Below, one piece after another: positions 54,940 to 64,000 of a stretch of DNA of 64,000 bases. The position numbers and the translations under genes were made by a program. Source of the DNA: Phytophthora quininea (lineage: Eukaryota; Oomycota; Peronosporomycetes; Peronosporales; Peronosporaceae); the NCBI GenBank assembly GCA_011947345.1, contig JAAVTG010000075.1, positions 992,001 to 1,056,000 on the forward strand. The letters run 5' to 3'. Below the pieces are notes generated by a model. The model was not told the origin of the DNA, searched no databases, and worked only from the letters and a program-made list of their open reading frames with translations. Every line of letters begins with the position of its first letter. Position 1 is the stretch's first letter.

Positions 54940-57225
54940 ATGGACAGCGACGACGACATGATCCCGATCGCCATGCTGCGCAAGAAAAACCCTCCAACGG
55001 AGCGTCCCCTCGTCCAGACGCAACGCCGTCCGCGTGGTGAAGAAGGAGAAGCCGCGTGTCATCGACTCGGACTCGGACAGTGTGCCGCTGGTGCAGCTCA
55101 AGAAGAGGAAAGCGGCAGCTGCAGCAACGGCCAAGAACGGCACTAGAGCAGCCGCAGACAAGAAGAGGCCCAATGTCAAGAAGGAGACGGGCGTCAAGCG
55201 GAAGGCTTCGACTTCGTCCTCGGCCTCTTCCAAGACGGTCAAGAGCAGGAAGACCAAGGCCAACACATCAGCAAAAAGCAGCAAAATGAAAGGCAAAACG
55301 ACTGTAAAAAAGCGAAGGGAGCTAGCGTTCGCAAGCTCAAAGTGCACTCCAAGAGCGAGCGGCTGGACATGGCCATAAAGGCCTTTCGCTGGTGGAACGC
55401 AGAGGAACTGCCCGAGGGCATCCAATGGAGGACGTTGGAGCACAACGGCGTCATGTTTCCACCCCGTACAAGCCACACAACGTCCCATTGATTTACAAAG
55501 ACAAGGAGATTGAGTTGACCCCGACACAAGAGGAAATCGCCAGCTTCTACGCTGCGATCCCGAAGGACGGTCCGCAGCTAGGGAACCCCAAGACGGCCAA
55601 GATCTTCAACAAGAATTTCTTCACGGACTTTAAGAAGGTGCTGAGCAAAAACCACGAGGTCAAAACGTTCGAGGGCTGCGACTTCTCCCGCATTGCTTCC
55701 CACTTGGAGAAGCTGCGAGAGGAGAAGAAGAACATGACAAAGGAGGAAAAGCAGCCGGAGAAGGAGAAGCGCGAGATGGAGTTGTTCACCAATGGGTTCG
55801 CCTTTGTGGACGGCCACTTAGAGAAGGTCGGCAACTTCCGCATTGAACCTCCCGGCCTGTTCCGTGGACGTGGCGAGCACCCAAAGACTGGTACGTTGAA
55901 GGAACGGGTCATGCCTGAGGATGTTACTGTTAATGTGGGCATTTCGGACCGCGTTCCTATTTGCAATGTCCCTGGACACGCGTGGAAGCAAGTAATTCAC
56001 CGTGATACGGTCTCTTGGCTAGCCTACTGGAACGAGAACGTCATGGGCGGCATCAAATACGTGTTCTTCGCTGCTAGTTCGAGTTTCAAAGGCAAGTCGG
56101 ACCTGGCCAAATACGAAAAGGCTCGACGGCTTAAGAACTGCATCGACAAGATCCGGCACGACTACAAGAAGGGTCTCAAGGCCAAGGACATGTTCACGAG
56201 ACAGCGTTCTACCGCCATGTGGGTCATCGATGTGCTGGCTCTTCGTGTGGGAAACGAAAAGGGTGAGGACGAAGCTGACACAGTAGGCTGCTGCAGTTTG
56301 CGAGTGGAGCACATGTCCTTCGAAGACGAAAACTGTGCCGTCACGCTGTCGTTCCTCGGTAAAGACTCGATGCCTTACAACAACACCGTCGAGCTGGCGC
56401 AATACGGCGACGTTGGCAAGCTTGTGTACTCGAACTTGCAGAAGTTCTGCGCCAAGAAAGGGAAGAACGAGGAAGTGTTCCATGAGCTGTCGGTGACGGA
56501 GCTGAACAAGCACTTGAGCTCACTCATGCCGGGACTTAGCGCCAAGGTCTTCCGTACGTTCAATGCCTCGTTCACTCTAGAGAAGGAACTGCCTGGTCCT
56601 GTAGGCGAGGAACTAGACCCCACTGGCAAAATGGAAGTGGCGCCGAAGGTTGTGCTGTACAATGATGCCAACAGAAAGGTTGCCATTCTCTGTAACCACC
56701 AGCGCACGGCGCCGAAATCTTTCGACACAACGTTAGACAAGATGAACGCACAGCTTGATCAGCTCAAGGACCAGCTCAAGGACTTGAAGGAGATGAAGAC
56801 GCTCATCGCAAAGGGCAAGTCCAAGAACGTTAAGCTCAAGTCAGCTGCTACGGACAACAAGGAGGAGGACGCGTTGCAGAAGAAGGCGCAGTCTCACTTG
56901 TTCCAGCGGATCCCCTCGGCGGATCAGGTTGACAAGAAGATCGACAGCTGGAAGAAGAAGATCAAGGCGCTGTCCCTGCGTCTCCAGGACAAGACGGACA
57001 ACAAAGAGGTTGCACTCGGCACGTCCAAGCTCAACTACATGGACCCACGCATCACCGTCGCATGGTGCAAAAGGGTGAGTTCTACTGCAGCTATGTTAGA
57101 CATCTTGAGTTCTTTTGCTAACTTCTTTTGTGCAGAACGAAGTGCCGATTTCTGCAGTGTTCTCCAAGACACTGCGAGAGAAGTTTGTGTGGGCTATGGA
57201 CGTGGATCCAGAGTGGAAGTTCTAA
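54940..57225 (+). CDS. TOP1: DNA topoisomerase I (type IB) (three frame breaks)
   Basis: Relaxes supercoiled nuclear DNA through a 3'-phosphotyrosine intermediate. Exons 54940-57074 and 57136-57225 (donor gtgagt). The N-terminus is a charged Lys/Ser-rich tail ([33 protein letters not shown]). The core has [38 protein letters not shown] and [15 protein letters not shown] coiled-coil linker is followed by the active-site block [17 protein letters not shown] and, after the intron, [20 protein letters not shown]. Breaks at AAAAA 54985-54989 (one extra), AAAAAA 55306-55311 (one missing) and CCCC 55462-55465 (one missing). As this gene is essential, these are strong evidence of sequence error. Size fits small oomycete enzymes. 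Confidence 0.96.
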
Positions 57226-57372
57226 TCGAGTCGATCGACGAACAATTACAATAAAAAACACAACGACGGAGATCGTTCGACTGATACAAAGACGAATAAA
57301 AACAAGATACTTTGCATTCATTTCCGATACAAAATCTCGTGAGCATTATCGCCTACTAGTTCTTCATTGACG

Positions 57373-59073
57373 TTAGGACTGCTTCTCCTCTTCCTCTCCA
57401 GGTTCTTTGTGAGCCTTCTCCCATTCCTCGCACCCCTTTTTCAGCCTCTCCATCAGCTCATTGTGGCCGCGCCGCTCAGCAAAATTCCACGCCTTTTTAC
57501 CAGCGCGGTCTTCGAGGCACGGGTTGGCGCCAAGACTGAGCAGCTTGTTCACAGCATCGTCGCGACCATGGTGCGCTGCCGCCATCAAAGCGGACGAGTG
57601 GTCGGACTCGATGCGCTGGAAGTTCACGTCCATTCCGTTCTGAATCAAACTGAACACCGAGTGGAAGTCTTCTTGTCGGAAGGCGTGGTAGATTGCAGCA
57701 TCCATCACTGAGCCGAGCACTTGTACGTTGCGGTCTTTTACTGATAGGGCCTTAGGCCCGGCTCCGTTGCTCACTTTATCGCTGGTCGCAGGCGATGCAG
57801 GGCTCACGCTCACAGGCTCACACTTTTCCTTCTGTGCGCACTTGGCACAGTACTCACAGTGCAAGCAACGCTTTGAAACCATGCGCTTGCATTTTCGGCA
57901 CGGCGAGCGCTCCCCGTACTGCATATCGTGGCCATTTCCTTTGATCTTCTGCTCCAGTGAGGCACTCAGAGCTGCCTGACTCACGTTCGTAATCACACCT
58001 TCGCCGGCGAGCATGTCCTCGTCATCGTCCTCCACGTACTCTTCCATGTCTTCGTCATCCTGCTTATTGGACCCCTGGTCTTTTGGAGAAACGACTTTGG
58101 CTGGTATTGCAGCACTGACGAGGGTGCAACCCGACTAGAGGTTGTTGTGCTGGAGGAAGTGGTGGAACTGGTAGAATTGTTCGTCTTTCGAGCGGTAGGC
58201 GTGCTGCTGCTAGTTGTCGATGTCGTACTCGTCGTGGACGACGATAGGAACGAGCTTTGTCCGGATCCTTCCGTCCCGGACTTGCTGCTACGAGAGATAC
58301 CGTTGGTATGGCCACCAGAGTTCCGTCTGGTTTCAATGCGGTCCTTGGTAGCCGTAGACGGCACGCCACAGGAGCTTTCAAAGTGACGTCGATAAATATT
58401 CAAACGACTCCATTCCGCCGCGTAATCTGCGAACACGACCGTCAGTTCTCCCAGCATAAATTAAAAAGCCGTCTTAGTACTGCAGTACCTGGTCCGGCGT
58501 TGTCCAGCAGATCAATCACCTTGGGGAATGTGCTCGTCAGGTACGAGTTCTGCTTCCTCGCTGTGTCTGTCTGCACGTTCACGTCTAGTACCTGCAGCAG
58601 AAAAATAATCATTCAGTTGAGAGGAAAACTTTAAAATAAATGATCAAAACTCCATACCCGCAGTAGAGCCCGCACTTGGGAGAACATCTCAGTGCGCTTC
58701 TTCTCCTTGGACATGCCTGGCTCCCGTCGCGTGGCTCCGTCTGCCAGCCACGCATTGAGCACCTTCAAACCGCCCTCTGCGTAGAATCTGCCGCATAAAA
58801 ATTAGATTTGTACACAACAAGTGATAAAATTAAGTCTTCCGCACACTTGGGCGTCGTTGTCGCTGAGCTGCGTGATGAGCATGGCCAGGAGCGCGGTGCG
58901 ACAGCGTGTGGATGCTGGGCATGAGCTTGCACAGCACCTGCGTGCGCTCCGAGCCCACGACCTCGCCTTCCTCGTTCATGATGAAGCCCAGCACGCTCAC
59001 CACGCTCATGGCGGCGGCGTCTTCCCAGATCCGTGTGCGCATGGCGAGTCAAATTGTCAAATGGCTCGCCCAT
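57373..59073 (-). CDS. LW/TFIIS-N-like domain plus Cys cluster plus ankyrin repeats
   Basis: Exons on the minus strand: 58845-59073, 58658-58787, 58489-58591 and 57373-58447. The first three encode a helical domain that resembles TFIIS N-terminal (LW) domains: LCKLMPSIHTLSHR, LLAMLITQLSDNDAQ, FYAEGGLKVLNAWLADG, KVIDLLDNAGP. A Ser/Thr linker follows, then an acidic stretch, a Cys-rich finger (CRKCKRMVSKRCLHCEYC, CAKC) and ankyrin repeats (HSSALMAAAHHGRDDAVNKL). The frame breaks at AAA 58089-58091 and probably near 58894 and 59040. Start taken at MGEPFDN (59073). LW domains usually sit in transcription-elongation factors; the combination with ankyrins is unusual. The promoter is shared with the next gene. 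Confidence 0.7.
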
Positions 59074-59153
59074 CAGTGAAAAAGGTTTGTCGTACTTAGT
59101 TTTGTATTGATCCCGCAACAATTTTGGTTTTTAGAGCTCAGGTGTCATCCAAG
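59074..59153. promoter_or_regulatory. Short divergent promoter region
   Basis: Only 80 bp separate the two opposite start codons at 59073 and 59154. No distinctive motif was recognised, but both genes must use this gap or overlapping sequence. Confidence 0.4.
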
Positions 59154-59666
59154 ATGGCGACGGACATGTCGGCGCTGCGCGAGTTCGCCTTCAAGAAGCT
59201 GCAGGAGGCCAGAGAGCGCGGCACGGAGCTGGCAGCCGTGACGGCTGCGCGTGCCGCTTCGTCCATTGATGCTGGCTCGTCGTTCGTGTTCCGCTCGCCG
59301 CAGCAGTCGCAGCAACAAGAGCAGACGCTGCCAGTGCCGCTGAATACGAAGTTGCAGTCACTCAGTGCGTGGACAGTTGATGCAGCAGCATTTGCTAGAG
59401 TTTTATATCTGATTAGATGTTGTGTGCACTATACAGAGACGTCGAACGACTCGCTGCGGACGGCCATGACGACGTCGTCGGAGTCCTTGGAGGAGAGCAT
59501 CTACAAGCTGGATCTCATCAACGAGTCGCTGGCATTTACGATCGAGAACATCCAGGAGGGATCTCACGTCATGAAGCTGCTCAACCGGCAACTGAAGGAC
59601 AGTGCAGCAATGCAGAACGCGGCGCACAAGACATTCTATCGTCCTGCAGAGGATAAGTCTGAATAA
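59154..59666 (+). CDS. Small coiled-coil protein, two exons
   Basis: Exons 59154-59364 and 59437-59666 (donor gtgcgt, acceptor tatacag) give about 146 residues. It starts MATDMSALREFAFKKLQEA, has a Gln/Ser linker (SPQQSQQQEQTLP), then a long amphipathic helix (DLINESLAFTIENIQEGSHV) and ends MLLNRQLKD-like and polar. Without the intron an alternative unspliced reading also stays open, but splicing removes a poorly conserved-looking insert. Small helical proteins of this kind include subunits of tethering or lysosome-positioning complexes; I cannot assign one. Confidence 0.6.
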   Translation: MATDMSALREFAFKKLQEARERGTELAAVTAARAASSIDAGSSFVFRSPQQSQQQEQTLPVPLNTKLQSLSAWTVDAAAFARVLYLIRCCVHYTETSNDSLRTAMTTSSESLEESIYKLDLINESLAFTIENIQEGSHVMKLLNRQLKDSAAMQNAAHKTFYRPAEDKSE

Positions 59667-59679
59667 ATTGCAATTAAAT

Positions 59680-60266
59680 TTAAGGTTTATGTCGCGTATT
59701 ATCTGTAATTGGTGCAGCTTAAATGTTCGCAACAACGACCACCAAAACGTTTCTGCTTGGAGACGGATTCGCTTGAGGTCTGGTGATCCATCGTGGACAT
59801 CGAGCTCAGTGCTAAACACAACGTACTTCTGTGGGTCGCGGTGCCAGATCTTGTTGATGTCCATCAGCGGTCTCCTGCTTGTTTCTGTGGTGTAGCCGTA
59901 TTTATCAGAATCCGCTTCCACTGTACTCAGACACCGACTAACGGAGGGTGTACTCCGATATTCATGGGGGATGTTGAAGTTGCGCTCACTTTGTGTACCC
60001 GTCGGCGGGCTGGATATGCACTTGAGGTTCTTCGAGGATGCTTGATCTACTAAGAAGAACTGTCTTGGAGAGACATGGGAGGGTTGACACAGCGCGGGAA
60101 CCTTTACTTTGTGTCGAAAGAGTATTGCCAGATCTGGATCTGGTGTATGGATTCTGGATCCGGGTGGGGTTGCCTTGAGGGGTGTATTACGGGTCATTTT
60201 CTGTGCTTGAATGCTTCCAATAGCGTGGACTTGGGAGGTTGAGGGTCGGTCCGCCGTTTTGGTCAA
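59680..60266 (-). mobile_element. Dispersed retroelement-like relic
   Basis: A minus-strand frame overlapping the end of the previous gene reads SSPPTGTQSERNFNIPHEYR. The nucleotide stretch from about 60015 down to 59930 matches 29613-29700 inside the mariner insertion (GCCCGCCGACGGGTACACAA shared, then scattered matches). It is therefore a repeat family rather than a host gene. Confidence 0.45.
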
Positions 60267-61380
60267 GCAGTAACTCCAGTATACCTTGAATCTGCATGTG
60301 GTACCTGTGGACCTGGGCTTCGGGTAGATGTGGCCAGTGTACTATCCAGATCTCCCGAACGCTGCTTGATCAGTGCTGTTCCGGGCGTGTCTTTACTGGG
60401 ACAACGTAAATCCCGCAGTCTTGGATGCTTGGAAGAGCACTTGTGGTGTACCAGACAAATTTGACGCTGTATTAAGCAAATGATGGTTGGATCCCATCCT
60501 AAAGTCTATTATACTGCCAGATCTATGTCATCGCTCTGGATATCCGTGTTCCCTAGGCTTGCATCGTGCCAGATCAACGAGTGGAGCACTTTACATCGCG
60601 ATTTGGGCCCAGAGATCCTGAATCACTCGAACTTTATATGGATCCATTCTGAATCCATAAAATTCACTGTGGATGTCTTGAATCCAGTATGGATCCCTAC
60701 ATTCTGGCTCTCCATTCATTGATCCGAAATCCTGGGGCAATGCTTCACCACATTTCCATCCTCGATGCGAAACTGGTGGATGCAGCAGTTGAAGTATTTC
60801 TCGAAGTAAGGGGAGAAATGTTTTTGAACGGCGTTGTTACTCCAACCTTGTTTTTGCCAGGAACATTGACAACATAACATAAATACTGGTGCACGAAGCG
60901 CTTGTACTTAGGTCGTAGTTGTCGACCTGCGCTAACGAAAGCCATGGATGTTAAAGTAGACACGAGATCGGAGTAGTTACTCGTGTCAAGAGCGTCGAGG
61001 CGTGAACATGCCGCAAGTTGGGTTCGTAAAGGTGAACTGTCTCGTCACAGAGAAAAGTGTGATGCCGCAACGACAGGGGTCACAGTAATCATGAAGACCA
61101 TGGCGAACACAAACACTGTCACGGCAGATGAAGTAGTTAACAACTCGAAGGAAATATAATTATGTCCATTGGTTGAGGAGTGCGGGAAGCTATTATGAAT
61201 GTTTGACGCATGACAGGCGTGCATCTCTCATTTAACGACTTGTCCTAGATATAGTCAGTAATGGATCGCTACAAACACCGACTTGTGGATTCTGGACAAG
61301 ATATCCTTTTATGGGTCAAGTTTGGATCCAGTTTTTCATAGGTCAAGTTATATCGAATATAGCGTAAGTAAATGCACTTA
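60267..61380. other. Gene-poor region with no supported gene
   Basis: Short frames only. Around 60620-60720 there are several GGATCC/GAATCC words without a clear unit. AT content rises from about 61.2 kb. I see no promoter, RNA or transposon I can support here. Confidence 0.4.
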
Positions 61381-61667
61381 TTAACCCTATTGTGGTCAAA
61401 ATTATTCTTGAAATTTATATGGTCAAATTTTCTTACAAATTTATAAAACATACATAATACTAGATTTAACCCCGACTTACGGAGTTTCTAGCTGCATTTG
61501 TCAATGTTTACATTTCTAAATCATTTCTAAAGTAGCAAAACGCAGCACATATGTGCTGTGTTTTACATTTAGTACCGCATTATATTTTATCTGAAGTATA
61601 TTCTCTCCGATTGGTTATAATTTTTAAAACCTAGCATATATGCAGAGGGGTAACACAACAGGGTTAA
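61381..61667. mobile_element. TTAA-flanked MITE (piggyBac-like)
   Basis: A body of 279 bp lies between two TTAA tetranucleotides (61381-61384 and 61664-61667). The ends are CCCTATTGTGGT on the left and, inverted, CCCTGTTGTGTT on the right. A near-perfect palindrome, AAAACGCAGCACATATGTGC followed by TGTGTTTT (61537-61564), lies near the middle. TTAA targets and CCC-starting ends are typical of piggyBac. No transposase gene is inside. Confidence 0.65.
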
Positions 61668-61849
61668 ATTACCGATCGAGAACAAAACTCCTTAATATAT
61701 GATCGGTTAACTAATAACAGGGTCGTCTCCTTGTCTGGCCTGACAAACTGGTCTGGCGTTTTCCAGACCACAATGCCAGACCCCGACCCGAACATGACCT
61801 CCACTACTAAACAATATAATAAATATTTTTAGAGACAGCTGATATTCGG

Positions 61850-61921
61850 GCTTGAAAGCTGGTGAAGTGGAATATGATTTGCCCTATTGTTCGCTGCACT
61901 GGGATCGAATCCCTTCGAGCA
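61850..61921 (+). ncRNA. tRNA-like sequence (possible SINE head or tRNA pseudogene)
   Basis: The sequence contains a good internal A box (TGGTGAAGTGG, 61860-61870) and B box (GGATCGAATCC, 61902-61912) at tRNA spacing. The ends GCTTGAA and TTCGAGC can pair over 7 bp with one G-T. A loop TTGCCCT would place GCC as anticodon (Gly), but the stems are weak with several G-T pairs. I therefore prefer a tRNA-derived SINE or pseudogene over a working tRNA. Confidence 0.35.
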
Positions 61922-62577
61922 GATACCTGTTTCCGACGAAAATAGTTGCACACAATACACTTTAGGCTATAGTAGCGCAAAATTTATATGAAAATCAATA
62001 GTAATATAATGAATTAGTCATGCAGGTGTAAGTTTTGTCTCGCTTGAATCGATTGAAAAGGGTCGGTTTCTGTGCTTATCTTCGACCTAAGTTTTGCCAG
62101 TCGCTTGAGTCTTCACTCTCGTCTCCACTTGCACCGGTATTGTCTTCACTGTTAACGTGGGAAAAGGAATCTGAGTAGTGTTCGAGAGCGTGAGCATAAA
62201 GCCCCTAACATTGCTGATCGGAAGCTTCGTCTTCCACTACAGTAACGCCTTCAAGATAGCCTGCATAAGTATCTTCATTAGCAGACGCAAAATCTTGGGC
62301 TTCGTTAGCACGGCTTCTGTCAGCGTAGGACTCTCACCGCCATCATCGCTGCTGACGTTGGATTCATCCGAATTGGCCTGGTGTCTCCGTCGTCTTCATT
62401 GTCGGATGACGACTCGGTCGCCGCCGGGAGGAGAGCAGCTTTCGGAAGTGGGATTGTTTCTCGAGGTTGGCCTCGGGCACGACGTCCTCGAACTGCACCC
62501 AGGGCAGCGACATGTCCACGAGCAAGATCTTCAATAGTCGCAACAAAGGTTGGAAGTAGTGTTGATAAAAACCTAAA

Positions 62578-62645
62578 AACCTAATTAGTCAAAACTAATT
62601 AGTCGCACTAATTATGCCTAATCAGTCACTAATTAGGCCTAAAAA
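62578..62645. repeat. Cluster of TAATTAG-type motifs upstream of the hAT gene
   Basis: Five TAATYA(G/T) words lie in about 60 bp, including an inverted pair CCTAATTAGT (62580-62589) and ACTAATTAGG (62628-62637). Such subterminal repeats are typical transposase-binding sites near hAT ends. No terminal repeat could be fixed, because the other end lies outside the window. Confidence 0.4.
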
Positions 62646-62779
62646 GTCGACGCGAGGGAAATATTCTGCAGAAGCTTTCATGTATCATCTTCAAGCTGGC
62701 CCCTGCAGATCTCGCACAACCAAACCTCTCACGCCAAGAAATTGACCTCCTTGCTTCCCTCTCACTACGTGTTGACACG

Positions 62780-64000
62780 ATGCTACCAAAAGAAAAACCA
62801 TCTTCACCGATATGGGAGCTGTTCATCGAAGTAACGCCGAGAGGAAACGGAAAGGCCCACCCCGACGTTAGCTGTCCACACTGCAATCGCCTCTTTCGCA
62901 GTGCCCAGGTGGGGATGCATTTGAAAGATCACGTGCAACGTTGCACGTTCCCGGCGGAGACGAAGCAACGGTTGGTGCCTCCAACGCCGGTGTCGACACC
63001 AAAGAAGAAGAAACGCCGCTCACAAGGCACTCCGTGGTCGTCTCCCCCGCGTACAGAAGGCATCGACGCAAAACATTGTGCATGAGCACGGACAAGCTGA
63101 GCTGGAGCTTGATTTGGCGTTGGCGTTCTATACCACTGGTATATCCTTCAACGTCTTGGAGGACCCCAAGATGCAGCTACTTTTTAACATCTTCGGCCAG
63201 ACTTCAAGCTACCGAGTCGCTACAAGCTATCTGGCCCACTACTTGAAACGATTTACTCGCGGGAAAAACAAAAGATTATTGAAGCCAAAAAATGAACCGT
63301 ACGTCGCGGTTGTCACGGACGGATGGGCGAACCCAAACAACCAGAGTGTCGTTAACTTCATGGTCACCTCCCCGGATGAAACCTCTTTTTGGTCTTCCAT
63401 TGCGACGGCTGACAACCAACACACTGGGGCATATATGGCGGAGAAAATTGACCACGTGATACAGGAACTTGAGGATATAATGGGCACTGGTGCTGTTTGT
63501 AGCGTTGTGACGGATAACGCAAGCAATATGAAGGCGGCATGGAATATCCTCGAAGAAAAGCGGCCGTATTTGTTCTGTAACGGGTGCGACGCTCATATGA
63601 TGAATCTCGTGGTGAAGGATGCTCTTGCGTTGGAACCAGTAAAAATGTGCTCGATAGTGCAACATGGATATCGAAGTATATTCTCAGCCGATACGTTTTG
63701 TTGGATCGCTTTGAATAACACCAGCAAGTATTAACTCCTGATAAGCGGCGAAGGCTCTGCTTGCTAGTCCCCACGCGATGGTACACTTCAGAGGTGTGCA
63801 TGAAGAACGTCAAGCACAACAAACACGTGATTCGAGCTGTACTGGAAGACAGCCGCTTGGATAAAATGTATAAAGACAAGAGGCGACGAGCCAAACTTGC
63901 ACGAGCTCGAGCACTCGCTTGTGACGACAAATTCTGGGCGATGCTGAACGCAATTCTTCAGTTGCTGCACCGAATTAACGACACTTTGGCTGATTTTGAA
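62780..64000 (+). pseudogene. hAT-family transposase (BED finger, DUF659-like), broken and cut by the window edge
   Basis: The BED-type finger is in WELFIEVTPRGNGKAHPDVS and CPHCNRLFRSAQVGMHLKDH. After a frame change near 63080 the core reads ISFNVLEDPKMQLLFNIF, EPYVAVVTDGWANPNNQSVV and SVVTDNASNMKAAWNI with the conserved Asp residues, then CDAHMMNLVVKD. Another change near 63650, then an in-frame TAA near 63714, precede VPTRWYTSEVCMKN. The frame then stays open to 64000, so the C-terminal dimerisation part lies outside. The breaks include a true stop, so I call it decayed. Confidence 0.8.

Noticed and set aside
54985..55465. Programmed ribosomal frameshifting in topoisomerase I
   Set aside because: Three shifts in opposite directions at plain homopolymers, without a slippery heptamer or structure. 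Many other genes show the same pattern.
59403..60266. Minus-strand 287-codon frame as a host gene
   Set aside because: It overlaps the coiled-coil gene and its middle matches the repeat inside the mariner insertion, so it is transposon-derived.
61749..61770. Hairpin TGGTCTGG/CCAGACCA as a terminator or small RNA
   Set aside because: Only 8-bp arms, a single occurrence and no neighbouring gene; likely chance or part of an old repeat.
1..64000. RxLR or Crinkler effector genes, CRISPR arrays, rRNA genes
   Set aside because: Signal-peptide frames seen here lack an RxLR-EER layout, no LFLAK-type start was found, and no arrays or rRNA segments are present.

Overview
The window looks like nuclear DNA of an oomycete, most likely Phytophthora or a close relative. 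Introns are short (about 52-75 nt) with GTRNGT-type donors. Genes are compact, and several families are typical of oomycetes: receptor-plus-enzyme fusions (seven-helix region joined to a TKL kinase or to a phosphodiesterase), DUF6818 SANT-like proteins, START/FYVE proteins, and pogo, mariner and Harbinger relics. These assignments come from reading the translations; no database search was run.

Layout. 0-6 kb: a conserved stramenopile hypothetical gene running off the left edge, a gene-poor gap, then a receptor-like TKL kinase. 6-13.6 kb: one giant ankyrin/TRAF-zinc-finger gene on the minus strand. 14-20.7 kb: thymidylate kinase, a membrane protein, a small four-exon gene and a ten-exon aromatic amino acid hydroxylase. 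21-31 kb: a transposon-rich block with gag-like relics, a SANT-like DUF6818 gene beside a broken Harbinger transposase, a Ty3/gypsy RNase H relic, and a pogo element whose intron holds a mariner element that itself carries a further insertion. 31-36.6 kb: RAD23, an ERK7/8-like MAP kinase and a Kex1-like serine carboxypeptidase. 36.7-42 kb: a head-to-head pair of secreted thioredoxin-fold paralogues and a tandem pair of multipass membrane paralogues. 42-51.8 kb: a TMEM135-like protein, a START/FYVE protein, a membrane phosphodiesterase and a START/FYVE/FIST protein. 52-59.7 kb: a MITE, homoserine kinase, DNA topoisomerase I, an LW-domain/ankyrin gene and a small coiled-coil gene. 60-64 kb: AT-rich, gene-poor DNA with a TTAA-flanked MITE, a tRNA-like sequence and a hAT transposase leaving the right edge.

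Sequence quality governs the whole reading. Many conserved genes, including topoisomerase I and the aromatic amino acid hydroxylase, are split by single-base gains or losses, mostly in short homopolymers. Each restores a conserved frame when allowed for. I read these mainly as uncorrected sequencing or assembly errors, so I give such genes as single features spanning the break rather than as several genes or as pseudogenes. Transposon copies with nonsense codons and truncations are treated as truly decayed.

Functionally, the window mixes housekeeping metabolism and repair (tmk, PAH, thrB, TOP1, RAD23) with signalling (two receptor-enzyme fusions, a MAP kinase, FYVE/START lipid-binding proteins) and secretory-pathway proteins (Kex1-like protease, thioredoxin-fold pair). 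No tRNA genes with full structure, rRNA, CRISPR array or recognisable RxLR effector was seen.
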